31,976 nt of DNA from contig CAZGXI010000046.1 of NCBI GenBank assembly GCA_964529715.1, forward strand, positions 1 through 31,976, written 5' to 3'. Origin of the DNA: CAZGXI01 sp964529715 (GTDB lineage: Bacteria; Chloroflexota; Anaerolineae; Aggregatilineales; Ch27). Made by a program: the position numbers and the translations under genes. Shown in pieces: positions 1 to 7,525 of the stretch (within the stretch, counting starts at the first letter, position 1; the number at the start of each line of letters is the position of its first letter). The notes below the pieces were generated by a model. That model saw only the letters and a list, made by a program, of their open reading frames with translations, had not been told where the DNA came from and made no database searches.

Positions 1-185
1 TTGCTGTGCTCAACGCCCATACGCCCCAGGGGACACGCCTGGCCTCGCTGCCGGTGGCGAACACGCAGCTTATTCCCTTCAACCGCGTGATCATCGGCGC
101 GCAGATCGAGAGCGCCCCCTGGTTGGACAACCTGCTGCTGTGCTATCGCTCCCCGGCGGCCTTCGCCGCGGCGGGCAGCGGCTGA
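1..185 (+). CDS. C-terminal end of an unrecognised protein (5' partial)
   Basis: An open frame enters from the left edge (first full codon at 3) and stops at TGA 183-185, giving the last 60 residues. It contains short hydrophobic stretches (LPVANTQLIPFNRVIIGAQI, then SAPWLDNLLLCYR) and ends in an Ala/Gly-rich tail. I do not recognise the family. The alternation of polar and hydrophobic residues looks like a beta-rich globular C-terminal domain rather than a membrane segment. The gene converges on lutB, whose stop lies 53 bases away. No strong terminator with a T-tract is visible between them. The reality of the gene rests on the open frame and normal codon use only. Confidence 0.5.
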   Translation, partial: AVLNAHTPQGTRLASLPVANTQLIPFNRVIIGAQIESAPWLDNLLLCYRSPAAFAAAGSG

Positions 186-237
186 AAGCGCGCGGTCGGC
201 TATTTCTGAGCCGGATTCCCTCGGCGGTGAATCCCGC

Positions 238-1632
238 CTACAGTTCCTTCCACATCTCCCGGAACGAGCGCCGCGCCAGGGCGGGCAGATTGCGCTCGCC
301 CGCAGGGTTGAGGCGACGTGGCCAGCGGGTCGCATCCCCCTTCACCAGCGGGCGCGAGAAGATGCGCAGCACCGCCGTCGCCAGCCGGTACAGCCGCGCG
401 TGGCCCAGCCCCCACGCCGCCACGCGCTCCGGGATGCGTTCGTACCAGGGCAGGATGCGCTTTTCCACTTCCTCGGCGCGCAGGGCCAGCAACATGCGCG
501 GCAGGTCGATCCGCGCCGGGCACACGTCCAGGCACGCGCCGCACAGCGAACTGGCGTGGGGCAGCGCCTCGTACCGTTCCAGGCCGAAGATCAGCGGCGT
601 CAGCACCGCGCCAATCGGCCCGCTGTAGGGACTGCCGTAGCTGTGCCCACCCGCCTCGCGGTAGACTGGGCAGACGTTGAGACACGCCCCGCAGCGGATG
701 CACTGCAAAATCTCCTCGTAGGGCGTACCCAGCAGGCGGCTGCGCCCGTTATCCAGCAGGATGATGTGTACCTCGCGTGGGCCGTCGGGGTCGTCCGGGC
801 GGGCCGGACCGGTGACGGCGGTGGTGTAAATAGATAGCGGCTGGCCGGTTGCGCTGCGCGCCAGCAGCGAGAGCCACACGGCGGCGTCCTGCCAGGTCGG
901 GACGATCTTCTCGATGCCCATGATCGCCACATGCACCGGCGGCGCGCCCGTCACCATGCGCCCGTTGCCCTCGTTCGTCACCAACACAATGCTGCCCGTC
1001 TCGGCCACCGCCACGTTCACGCCAGACAGGCCCATCCCGGCAGCTAGGAACTTTTCCCGCAGCGTCTGGCGTGCGACGGCGGTCAGGCCGGGGATGTCGT
1101 CGCCGGGGATGGGGCGGCCCAACTCCTTGCTGAACAGGTCGGCCACCTCGTAGCGCGTGACGTGGATTGCCGGGACGATGATATGCGCGGGCGGGTCGCC
1201 GGCCAGTTGAATGATCCACTCGCCCAGGTCGGTTTCCACCGGCGTCACCCCGGCTTCTTGCAGCGCGTGGTTGAGGTGGATTTCTTCGCTCGCCATCGAC
1301 TTGCTCTTGACGGCCAGCGTGACGCCATGCTGCCGCGCGATCGCGATCACGATACGGCAGGCGTCGTCGGCATCTTTGGCCCAGTGCAGGATCGCCCCCG
1401 CAGCGGCGGCGTTGCGCTCGAACGTTTCCAGGTGGTCGGCCAGGCGGGCCAGCGTGGCGGAGCGGATCGCCTTGAGCTGGTCGCGCAGGTGGTCGGCGTC
1501 GGGCACGTCGGCCAGCATCCGCACGCGCCCCTCGCGGAAGTTGCCGGTGGCGTTTTCCAGCACTTTTTGCAGATGCGGATCGGCGACTGCGCGCCCAGAG
1601 TCGGCGCGGAAGCGGTGAAAGGTGACGGTCAT
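238..1632 (-). CDS. lutB: Lactate utilization protein B (LUD domain plus ferredoxin-like 4Fe-4S domain)
   Basis: The 464-residue product is a LutB/YkgF-type iron-sulfur protein, a cytoplasmic subunit of the LutABC complex that oxidises L-lactate (or a related 2-hydroxy acid) to the 2-keto acid. Residues about 60-300 form the LUD domain, with SGVNVAVAETGSIVLVTNEGNGR as its typical core (about 203-225). The ferredoxin-like region follows: CIRCGACLNVCP supplies Cys 311, 314, 317 and 321, and CGACLDVCP supplies Cys 364, 367 and 371. A helical C-terminal tail completes a length normal for the family. The ATG at 1632 is preceded by a GAGGA-type ribosome site. The gene lies 60 bases downstream of lutA on the same strand, so the two are probably cotranscribed. 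A lutC gene is not adjacent. LutB is a confident family call; lactate rather than glycolate as substrate is inferred. Confidence 0.93.
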   Translation of the reverse strand: MTVTFHRFRADSGRAVADPHLQKVLENATGNFREGRVRMLADVPDADHLRDQLKAIRSATLARLADHLETFERNAAAAGAILHWAKDADDACRIVIAIARQHGVTLAVKSKSMASEEIHLNHALQEAGVTPVETDLGEWIIQLAGDPPAHIIVPAIHVTRYEVADLFSKELGRPIPGDDIPGLTAVARQTLREKFLAAGMGLSGVNVAVAETGSIVLVTNEGNGRMVTGAPPVHVAIMGIEKIVPTWQDAAVWLSLLARSATGQPLSIYTTAVTGPARPDDPDGPREVHIILLDNGRSRLLGTPYEEILQCIRCGACLNVCPVYREAGGHSYGSPYSGPIGAVLTPLIFGLERYEALPHASSLCGACLDVCPARIDLPRMLLALRAEEVEKRILPWYERIPERVAAWGLGHARLYRLATAVLRIFSRPLVKGDATRWPRRLNPAGERNLPALARRSFREMWKEL

Positions 1633-1654
1633 TTTTGCTGATCCTCGCTCTGTT

Positions 1655-1692
1655 CCCCCTCTTCGTTTACGGAGAGAGGGCTAGGGGGGAGG
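1655..1692. repeat. C/G-rich palindromic intergenic repeat, copy A
   Basis: The 60-base spacer between lutA and lutB holds CCCCCTCT (1655-1662), a short spacer, AGAGAGGG (1673-1680) and a G-rich tail ending GGGGGGAGG (1684-1692). The same order of elements recurs at 22503-22540. The arms can pair, so the transcript could form a hairpin between the two lut cistrons. It resembles the CCCTCTCCC/GGGAGAGGG repeats scattered through many GC-rich bacterial genomes. Mobility is not shown. Confidence 0.55.
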
Positions 1693-2424
1693 TTATCGCG
1701 TTAACTCCTCCAGCACGACGGCGACATGTTCCACGCGGACGGAGTCGTCCCTGATCATGCCGCGCATCTGCATCAGGCAGCCCGGATCGACCGACACGAG
1801 CATGTCCGTCTCCGTCTCGACGGCCTGGCGCAGCTTGTCGGCGGTCATGGCGTTGGAGACCTGCGGCATGCGGATGGAAAACAGCCCGCCAAAGCCGCAA
1901 CAGCGGTCGGATTCGCGCATCTCCACGATCTGGCAGCCTGCCGCCGTCAGCAGGGAACGCGGCTCCTGGCGCATGTGCAACACGCGGTTCATGTGGCAGG
2001 AATCATGGTAAGTGACGCGCGGCGCATTCGGCGCGGCGGTCGGCTGCCAGTGGACCTGGTGCACCAGGAATTCGGTCAACTCGAAGGTCTTGTCGGCCAA
2101 TCGCTGCGCGCGCTCGTGCCAGCGCGAGTCGCTCTCGAACAGGTGGGGGTACTCGACGCGGATCATGCCGGTGCACGACCCGCTGGGCAGCACAACGGCG
2201 TCGTATTCCTCGAAGATGTCAATGGCGCGCTTTGCCAACCGCGCGGCCTCTGGACGAAATCCGCTGTTGAAGAAGGGCTGCCCGCAGCAGGTCTGGTCGG
2301 TGGGAAAATCGACCGTGCACCCGGCGCGGCGCAGCAGCTTTACCGCCGCCACGCCAACCTCCGGCATGATCTGATCCACCAGGCAGGTGACGAGCAAGGC
2401 GACACGTTTGGGTTGAGCAGTCAT
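1693..2424 (-). CDS. lutA: Lactate utilization protein A (CCG-domain Fe-S oxidoreductase)
   Basis: The 243-residue product is a LutA/YkgE-type protein with two cysteine-rich CCG domains that bind iron-sulfur or related redox centres, like the heterodisulfide reductase B and GlpC families. It begins with the typical start VALLVTCLVDQIMPEVG. The first CCG motif is TCCGQPFFNSG (Cys 46-47) and the second is RCCGFGG (Cys 175-176); further cysteines occur at 84, 143 and 216. I place the start at ATG 2424 rather than the in-frame TTG at 2526: the family begins here, and the upstream TTG lies inside a likely -35 box. The gene is followed by lutB. Expected role: cytoplasmic oxidation of lactate or glycolate with electrons passed to the quinone pool. 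The partner lutC is not seen. Confidence 0.93.
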   Translation of the reverse strand: MTAQPKRVALLVTCLVDQIMPEVGVAAVKLLRRAGCTVDFPTDQTCCGQPFFNSGFRPEAARLAKRAIDIFEEYDAVVLPSGSCTGMIRVEYPHLFESDSRWHERAQRLADKTFELTEFLVHQVHWQPTAAPNAPRVTYHDSCHMNRVLHMRQEPRSLLTAAGCQIVEMRESDRCCGFGGLFSIRMPQVSNAMTADKLRQAVETETDMLVSVDPGCLMQMRGMIRDDSVRVEHVAVVLEELTR

Positions 2425-2498
2425 GGGCTTTATCAGGCGTTCTAAGCTGGCAGAGGCCGCGTGCGCAGGATCGGCAAACCACACCGCAATACAGGTTA

Positions 2499-2526
2499 AG
2501 TATACCCCAGGCGCGACAGTTTCCAA
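2499..2526 (-). promoter_or_regulatory. Predicted sigma70-like promoter of lutAB
   Basis: Read on the minus strand, TTGGAA (2526-2521) and TATACT (2504-2499) are separated by 16 bp, matching -35 (4/6) and -10 (5/6) consensus. Transcription would begin near 2490 and leave a 5' untranslated leader of roughly 65 bases before ATG 2424. The position in the 176-bp gap downstream of the flippase gene suggests that lutAB has its own transcription start. Confidence 0.5.
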
Positions 2527-2600
2527 CCGCCAGGACGGCCAGGTTCGCTAGGAAATCCGGCGGTCTGCAAACGGCGATACCAGCTTGTAGGGCAGCATCG

Positions 2601-4112
2601 CTACCGCGCGCCGCCAATGCGCCCGACCAGCCGCGCGCCGCCGGGCATGGCCGTCAGCACGGCGCGCAGAAAATCCCGATCCTCCGGCGTGGCAGCGACC
2701 AGCATCCCCGCCGCCGCCAGGTAGATCAGCCCGCCCACGACCAGGGCCAGCACGCTGTTCATGGGACGCAGCAACACCACCACCACCGCCGTGATCGCCC
2801 CCGCCGCCAGCAGCCATCCGAGACGTGGCGCCAGCCGCCGCAGGCGTACCCCGGCCCCGTCCCACTGGCGCAGCAGCAGAGCCGTCGTGAAAAGCTCCGC
2901 GATCACGCTGCTGACCGCTGCCCCCGCCACGCCGACGCGCGGTAGCAGGATCAGGCTCAGACAGACGTTCAGCGCCAGCCCGCACGCGCGGATGACCAGC
3001 GTCCGCCGCTGGCGGTTCTGGATGGTGAGCATCTGCGCGAACACGTTCGCCACCATCGTGATCGCGCCGTACCAGATCAGCACCGCCAGCACGTCGGTGG
3101 TGCGGGTGAAGGTCGGGCCGAACAGCAGCGCCACCAGCGGCGAGGCCAGCAGCGACGTGAAAATGCCCAGCGGCAGCGTGACCACCAGCGTGAAGTAGGC
3201 GATCTTTTCTACCAGAAAATCGAAGGCGTCCCGCCGCCCGTCTCCATGCTGGCGGGACATCAGCGGAAAGACGGCCACCAGCACCGTCGTGCTCAGCAGT
3301 TCGATGGCTCCCTGCACAATGACGAAGGCCGCCGTCAGCAAGGCCGTGTTCTCCGCGCCGATAGTGGCGGTCGTAATGAGCTTGTCGGCGTGCTGATAGG
3401 CCAATCCCAAAAAGGCATTCAGCGCCAGCGGCGCGCCGTTGATCGCCAGCCGCCGCGCCAGGCCCCAATCGACCGGCCAGGAGGCCCGCACGCCGGTCCG
3501 GATCAGGGCCAGCCAGTAGGCCAGGGCGCGCAGTGCGCCCGCCGCCAGGGTCGCCCCGTAGAGGCCCACCATGCCCAGGCCGCCCAGCAACGCCGCGCCG
3601 ACCAGCACGATCAGCGCGCCGATGTGCGCCACGCCGATAATCGACGGGATGACCATCTGCTCGCGGGCCAGCAGTTGGTTGTGCACCATGTTGCCCAGCA
3701 CGTCCACAAACAGGCTCAGCCCGGCCAGCGGTAGCAGGCCGCGAATGGTTTCGTTGTAGCCCAGCAGCAGCCCTGCCGCGATCAGCCCCAGGTAAGCCAG
3801 TGCCGCCAGCAACGGCTGGATCGCCAGGGTGACGCCGAGCGCCCGCCCGGCCAGGTCGCGGCGCTGTGCCACGTCGCGCAGCACGATCATGCCCATGCCG
3901 AAGTCCGGCACGGCGGCGGCAATGGACAGCATCCCGCCAATGGTTCCGTAGATGCCGTAGCCCTCCTGGGCCAACAGCCGCGTGAGCACCAACTGCCACA
4001 CGAACAGCGCGCCTTTAGCCAGGATCGAGGCCAGCGCCAAGACAGCGGCATTACGCGCTGCCGTGCGGGCCGCAGTCGCATCGAGGAAAGATGCGGGGGA
4101 GGGATCGGACAT
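2601..4112 (-). CDS. Oligosaccharide flippase / polysaccharide biosynthesis membrane protein (MOP superfamily)
   Basis: The 503-residue hydrophobic protein has about 12-14 predicted membrane helices and the Wzx/MurJ-like start in which a short polar N-terminus precedes LAKGALFVWQLVLTRLL and GYGIYGTIGGMLSIAAA. Conserved-type loops such as AYQHADKLITTATIGAENTA support the family. It would move lipid-linked saccharides across the cytoplasmic membrane for surface polysaccharide or glycoprotein assembly. The start is taken at ATG 4112 (MSDPSPAS); GTG, ATG or upstream codons to 4169 are possible, and no strong ribosome site decides it. No glycosyltransferase genes flank it, which is unusual for a Wzx gene, so the exact cargo is unknown. 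The gene is divergent from the phosphatase gene at 4272. Confidence 0.85.
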   Translation of the reverse strand: MSDPSPASFLDATAARTAARNAAVLALASILAKGALFVWQLVLTRLLAQEGYGIYGTIGGMLSIAAAVPDFGMGMIVLRDVAQRRDLAGRALGVTLAIQPLLAALAYLGLIAAGLLLGYNETIRGLLPLAGLSLFVDVLGNMVHNQLLAREQMVIPSIIGVAHIGALIVLVGAALLGGLGMVGLYGATLAAGALRALAYWLALIRTGVRASWPVDWGLARRLAINGAPLALNAFLGLAYQHADKLITTATIGAENTALLTAAFVIVQGAIELLSTTVLVAVFPLMSRQHGDGRRDAFDFLVEKIAYFTLVVTLPLGIFTSLLASPLVALLFGPTFTRTTDVLAVLIWYGAITMVANVFAQMLTIQNRQRRTLVIRACGLALNVCLSLILLPRVGVAGAAVSSVIAELFTTALLLRQWDGAGVRLRRLAPRLGWLLAAGAITAVVVVLLRPMNSVLALVVGGLIYLAAAGMLVAATPEDRDFLRAVLTAMPGGARLVGRIGGAR

Positions 4113-4271
4113 GGGCACAATCATAGCGTTGCAGCGGCAAGCGTCAAGCGGTAGGCGGAAACGCGGCAATCGGGATGCCCCTGCGCGGATGTTTTCCCTT
4201 GCGCAGGCGGCCCGGTAACGCTAAGATCAGCCGCCTTGTGCAGCAGCGTATATGACGACAAGGAAGAGGCC

Positions 4272-4916
4272 ATGCGCCTGTATCTGATTCGACACGGGCA
4301 GAGTTACGTTAATTTGCCGAACTGGGAAGGCGGCTATGTCGATGCCGGGCTGACTGAGCTGGGCCAGCAGCAGGCTGGGCGCGTCGCCGCCTGGCTGGCG
4401 CAGCGCGTCCACCCGACGGCCCTCTACGCCAGCACTATGCGCCGCGCGCAGGAGACTGCCGCTCACATTGCCCAGGCAACCGGCGTGCAGGTCATCGCTG
4501 ATGACCGCCTGCGCGAGGTGGGCAACTGCTATCCCGACGCCTCGCCCATCTCGCTCGATCCGCCGCCCGTCTACGCCGATTTCTGGGCCACGCAGCGGCC
4601 CTTTTCCCCGACCTTCGCGCATGGCGAAAGCTGGCTGCACTTTGTCGCGCGCGTAGGCAGCTTTCTACACGACGTTACGGCGCGCCACACCGAGATCGAC
4701 GATGTGGTGCTGGCGGTCTGTCACGGCGGGGTGATCAACGCGGCGATGGACGTGATCTTCGGAGTCAGTCCCTGGCGGCGCGTGGACCTGTGGATACGTA
4801 ACACCGGCATCAACGACCTAGAACATCTGCCCGGCGTGGCGGTGGAACCCTGGCGACTGCACGGCGTCAACCTGTGCTACCATCTGATGAACGATGACGG
4901 CTCTTTCCTGGAATAG
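4272..4916 (+). CDS. Histidine phosphatase (phosphoglycerate mutase-like) family protein
   Basis: The 214-residue protein opens with LYLIRHGQS, the family signature whose His 8 would be phosphorylated during catalysis. Supporting residues are Arg 7, the STMRRAQETA segment (about 54-63), Glu 82 in LREVGN and the second catalytic His 151 in VCHGGVINAAM. These four features complete the usual active-site box, so the enzyme is expected to be active in the cytoplasm. Substrates in this family are very diverse (sugar phosphates, alpha-ribazole phosphate, phosphoglycerate) and cannot be assigned here. ATG 4272 is chosen because AGGAAGAGG (4261-4269) is a good ribosome site and the motif must sit at the N-terminus. 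A moderately stable hairpin (4205-4211 with 4230-4236) lies in the leader. The gene appears monocistronic. Confidence 0.9.
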   Translation: MRLYLIRHGQSYVNLPNWEGGYVDAGLTELGQQQAGRVAAWLAQRVHPTALYASTMRRAQETAAHIAQATGVQVIADDRLREVGNCYPDASPISLDPPPVYADFWATQRPFSPTFAHGESWLHFVARVGSFLHDVTARHTEIDDVVLAVCHGGVINAAMDVIFGVSPWRRVDLWIRNTGINDLEHLPGVAVEPWRLHGVNLCYHLMNDDGSFLE

Positions 4917-4940
4917 CCGCCGCCCTGACGTACTTTTTCG

Positions 4941-5046
4941 CCAGGACCTCGAAGTCCCCGGCTACCAATGAAAAGTCCGCCGAAGCGGACAATGGAGCGG
5001 CCTCAGCGGACTTCGCAAACGCAGTCGGGGGGGGTAGCCCCCTGAC
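4941..5046. repeat. Tandem-hairpin intergenic repeat with (T/C)GAA loops, copy 1
   Basis: The gap between the phosphatase gene and the DUF1858 gene holds CCAGGACCTCGAAGTCCCCGG (from 4941), then stem GTCCGC (4975-4980), loop CGAA and stem GCGGAC (4985-4990). GAAGTCC (4951-4957) can also pair with GGACTTC (5008-5014), enclosing the small hairpin. A G-tract/C-tract hairpin (5024-5046) closes the block. A second copy with the same module order lies at 13973-14094. No reading frame is apparent in it. Confidence 0.7.
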
Positions 5047-5072
5047 GAGCGGCCAGGTACGGCCTCTTCAGG

Positions 5073-5285
5073 TTAGTCGGCTTCTTGATGGGCCAAAAAA
5101 TCCTGCAACTGCGTCAACACAGAGTCTGGATCGGCGATTTGCTTGTGGCGCATCAGTTCGCCCAGCGTGCCCCAATATGGCTCGCCACAGACGATGCACA
5201 CCACGCCGCGATCCGCCAGGAAGCCCGCCGCCTGTGGATGCGCCTCCACCAGTTCGTCTACGTGCAGATCGAGCGTAATTTCCAT
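5073..5285 (-). CDS. Small DUF1858-type protein
   Basis: The 70-residue protein matches the pattern of DUF1858 domains: a short N-terminal segment LDLHVDELVEAHPQAAGFLADRG, then CIVCGEPYWGTLGEL with Cys 30 and Cys 33, then an acidic helical tail. In other bacteria this domain is found alone or fused to hybrid-cluster or Fe-S proteins, and its function is not established; the CxxC pair could bind metal or take part in thiol exchange. It lies 19 bases downstream of the CxxC thioredoxin-fold gene on the same strand, so the pair is probably cotranscribed and may act together in thiol chemistry. A GGGGGT stretch is a weak ribosome site. The short length is normal for a stand-alone member. Confidence 0.8.
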   Translation of the reverse strand: MEITLDLHVDELVEAHPQAAGFLADRGVVCIVCGEPYWGTLGELMRHKQIADPDSVLTQLQDFLAHQEAD

Positions 5286-5304
5286 CGCAGGGACCCCCGT
5301 GCCT

Positions 5305-5955
5305 TCAATTCTGAAGCGCCTCTTGCAGCTTTTGCAGCACCATGAACTCCGGCGCGGCGCCCTCGATGAAGGTATCCTCGTTGATCACCGTGCGCGGCAC
5401 GCCCATTACGTCGTAGCGGACCGCCAGGTGCGGGAACTCGTTGGCCTCGACCATATCCGCCCGGACCAGTTCCGATGCCAGCGCCAACTGGTGCGCCAGG
5501 ATCACCGCGCGCGGGCAGTAGGGGCAGGTCGGCGTGACGAAGACCTGTAAATGCAGCGGGACGGTCAGTTGATCCAGAAAGGCGCGCGTCTCGGCGGCCA
5601 GGTTCACCGTACCCGCCGACACCATCTTGATGGCCTCCAGCAGCGACATGAATTCGTAACCCGCCGGGATGCCGTAGAAGCGGATGCCGTAGTCGTGATC
5701 GGCAGCGCCCAGCACAGCAATCGCCGGGATTTTGTCGATGCCCAAAGCTCTGGCGCGGGCCTCGTTGGCCACGAAATCGGCCACCTCGACAGTGATCCTG
5801 TCGGAAAGTTCGGCTACTTCTTCGCAAATCTGGCGCGTGTCTGCGCACATCTGGCACTCGAACTCCTGGCTGAACACCAGCAGTTTGACCGGGCCGCTCA
5901 GATCGCTGAGCAGATTACGGACCTGCTCGCGGGTGTTGTCGTCCATCAGGGGCAT
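5305..5955 (-). CDS. Protein disulfide oxidoreductase-like protein with two thioredoxin folds
   Basis: The 216-residue product has two glutaredoxin/thioredoxin units. The first has the active site FECQMCADTRQICEE (Cys 34 and Cys 37) and IP at 76-77 as the cis-proline site; the second has TPTCPYCPRAV (Cys 144 and Cys 147) and VP at 186-187. This layout matches the PDO/glutaredoxin-like family of thermophiles and Chloroflexota, which reduces or forms disulfides in the cytoplasm. No signal peptide is seen. CPYC is glutaredoxin-like, whereas CQMC is unusual and may have a different redox potential. ATG 5955 follows GAGGAG with eight bases of spacing. DUF1858 follows downstream. The family is confident; the physiological partner is unknown. 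Confidence 0.88.
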   Translation of the reverse strand: MPLMDDNTREQVRNLLSDLSGPVKLLVFSQEFECQMCADTRQICEEVAELSDRITVEVADFVANEARARALGIDKIPAIAVLGAADHDYGIRFYGIPAGYEFMSLLEAIKMVSAGTVNLAAETRAFLDQLTVPLHLQVFVTPTCPYCPRAVILAHQLALASELVRADMVEANEFPHLAVRYDVMGVPRTVINEDTFIEGAAPEFMVLQKLQEALQN

Positions 5956-6128
5956 GGCTATATCTCCTCAAGGGATAAGTGTGTTCTTCTTGAGCCTTTG
6001 GATGCAGCCGGGAGGCAAAGGTCACAGCAGCGTCGGCTTGAAGACGACGCGACCACCTGCACGCCGGAGTTGTTGCTCAAGCGCATCCTTTTTCGCTAGA
6101 CTGTAGCGGCACTCTGAAAGGACGACTT

Positions 6129-7508
6129 ATGAAACTCACGCTGATCGGCGGCGGCGGCGTGCGCGCCCCGCTTTTCGTCTCGGCGGCGCTCAAGCGCGCC
6201 GCGCGACTGGGCCTGGACGAACTCTGCCTGATGGACATCGACCGGGAACGGCTGGAGATCATCGGGGAAATCTGCCGCCTGGTGGCGCGACGGGCCGGCA
6301 GCCCGGTGCGCATCACCACCACCGACGACCCGCGCAGCGCCATTGCCGACGCGGCCTATGTGGTGACGTCGATCCGCGTCGGCGGCGACCGGGGGCGTGT
6401 GCTGGACGAGCGCATCGCCCTGCGACACGGCGTCTTGGGTCAGGAAACGACCGGCCCCGGCGGGTTTGCGATGGCGATGCGCAGCATCCCGGCGATCCTG
6501 GGCTATGCCGAGCAGATCGCGGCGCACAACCCCACCGCATGGATGTTCAACTTCACCAATCCCGCCGGATTGGTCACGCAGGCGCTGCGCGACGCCGGCT
6601 TGGCCCGCACGGTGGGCATCTGCGACGGGGCTAACGCGGCGCAGCACGCCGTCGCCGGCTGGCTGAAGGTGGATACCCACCGTGTGCAGGCTGAGGTCTA
6701 CGGCCTGAACCATCTGTCGTGGGCGCGGCGGGTGTGGGTCGATGGGACGGATGTGCTGCCGGGGCTGCTGCAAGACCCCGCCTTCCTGGCCGGTTCGGCA
6801 CTGAACATCTTCGCCCCCGAACTGGTGCGCCGGCATGGGGCTTGGCTGAACGAGTATCTGTTCTACTACTATTATGCCGAACGGGCCGTCGAATCGATCC
6901 AGGGCGACGAGATGACGCGCGGCGAGGAAATCCTGCGCCTGAACGAGGAATTGTTCAAGGCGCTGCGCGCTCTCGACGTGGCCCGCAGCCCCGAAGAAAC
7001 CCTGCGGCGCTACTTCGCCTATAACCGGCGGCGCGGCGCGACTTATATGCACTACGCCCGGCCCGACGCACCCGACATGGACGAGGCCGACCGAGACGCG
7101 ACCCAGGTCGAGCTTTCCGGCGAGGAAGGCGAAGGTTACGCCGGCGTCGCGTTGAGCATCGCCGAGGCGTTCGAGACGCGCCAGCCGCTGCACATCGCCC
7201 TCAATGTGCCGAACGCCGGGGCGATCCCGTTCATGCGGCCCGACGACGTGGTGGAGATCGGCTGCGTCGTGGATCAGGACGGCATCCACCCGCAGCCCGT
7301 CGGCGACATCCCTGAAGACCACGAACTGCTGATGCGCTGCGTCAAGTATTACGAACGCCTGGCCGTCGAGGCCATCCGCACCCGCTCGCGCGAGACGGCC
7401 ATCGCGGCGCTGATGGCGCATCCGCTGGTGCTGTCGTACTCACGGGCCAAAGCCCTGGTCGGCGAATATCTGGATGCCCACGCGCCTTACGTCGGCGTGT
7501 GGGAGTGA
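6129..7508 (+). CDS. Glycoside hydrolase family 4 (NAD- and metal-dependent) enzyme
   Basis: The 459-residue protein shows the GH4 layout. The N-terminal NAD-binding LTLIGGGGVRAP (residues 3-14) is followed by TSIRVGGDRGRVLDERIAL (80-98), the HGVLGQETTGPGGF loop (100-113), NFTNPAGL (141-148), Cys 165 in GICDGAN and His 195 in YGLNHLSW. In characterised GH4 enzymes the equivalent Cys and His bind Mn2+, and a tyrosine in a Y-rich helix (here YLFYYYYAE, 243-251) is the base. Cleavage proceeds by oxidation at C3 and elimination. The CD dipeptide differs from CN of 6-phospho-beta-glucosidases and CH of alpha-glucosidases and glucuronidases, so the substrate is open. The location beside uxaE/uxaC suggests a uronide, and no PTS genes are present. 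The start has GAAAGGA (6115-6121). The gene converges on uxuB with a 17-base gap. Confidence 0.9.
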   Translation: MKLTLIGGGGVRAPLFVSAALKRAARLGLDELCLMDIDRERLEIIGEICRLVARRAGSPVRITTTDDPRSAIADAAYVVTSIRVGGDRGRVLDERIALRHGVLGQETTGPGGFAMAMRSIPAILGYAEQIAAHNPTAWMFNFTNPAGLVTQALRDAGLARTVGICDGANAAQHAVAGWLKVDTHRVQAEVYGLNHLSWARRVWVDGTDVLPGLLQDPAFLAGSALNIFAPELVRRHGAWLNEYLFYYYYAERAVESIQGDEMTRGEEILRLNEELFKALRALDVARSPEETLRRYFAYNRRRGATYMHYARPDAPDMDEADRDATQVELSGEEGEGYAGVALSIAEAFETRQPLHIALNVPNAGAIPFMRPDDVVEIGCVVDQDGIHPQPVGDIPEDHELLMRCVKYYERLAVEAIRTRSRETAIAALMAHPLVLSYSRAKALVGEYLDAHAPYVGVWE

Positions 7509-7525
7509 CACCCTCTCCAAGATAC

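Noticed and set aside
186..237. Terminator between the left-edge gene and lutB
   Set aside because: Only a five-bp GGCGG/CCGCC stem (223-238) without a T-tract; too weak to call.
2425..2526. TTG at 2526 as lutA start, adding 34 residues
   Set aside because: LutA proteins begin at the VALLVTCLVD strand; the TTG coincides with a predicted -35 box and no ribosome site precedes it.
2548..3999. 483-codon frame overlapping the flippase gene on the same strand
   Set aside because: Its Arg/Gly/Ala-rich product lacks membrane helices; the overlapping frame gives a clear flippase.
4201..4241. Leader hairpin before the histidine phosphatase gene as a regulatory RNA
   Set aside because: A seven-bp stem with an 18-base loop overlaps where a promoter would be expected; evidence is insufficient for a separate feature.
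6030..6050. Hairpin GCGTCG/CGACGC upstream of the GH4 gene as a riboswitch or operator
   Set aside because: Short stem, no second structural element and no match to the LacI operator; chance occurrence is likely in GC-rich DNA.
6096..7421. Long open frame (441 codons) antisense to the GH4 gene
   Set aside because: No recognisable motifs and an Arg/His/Gln-rich composition typical of antisense frames; GH4 motifs are complete on the plus strand.
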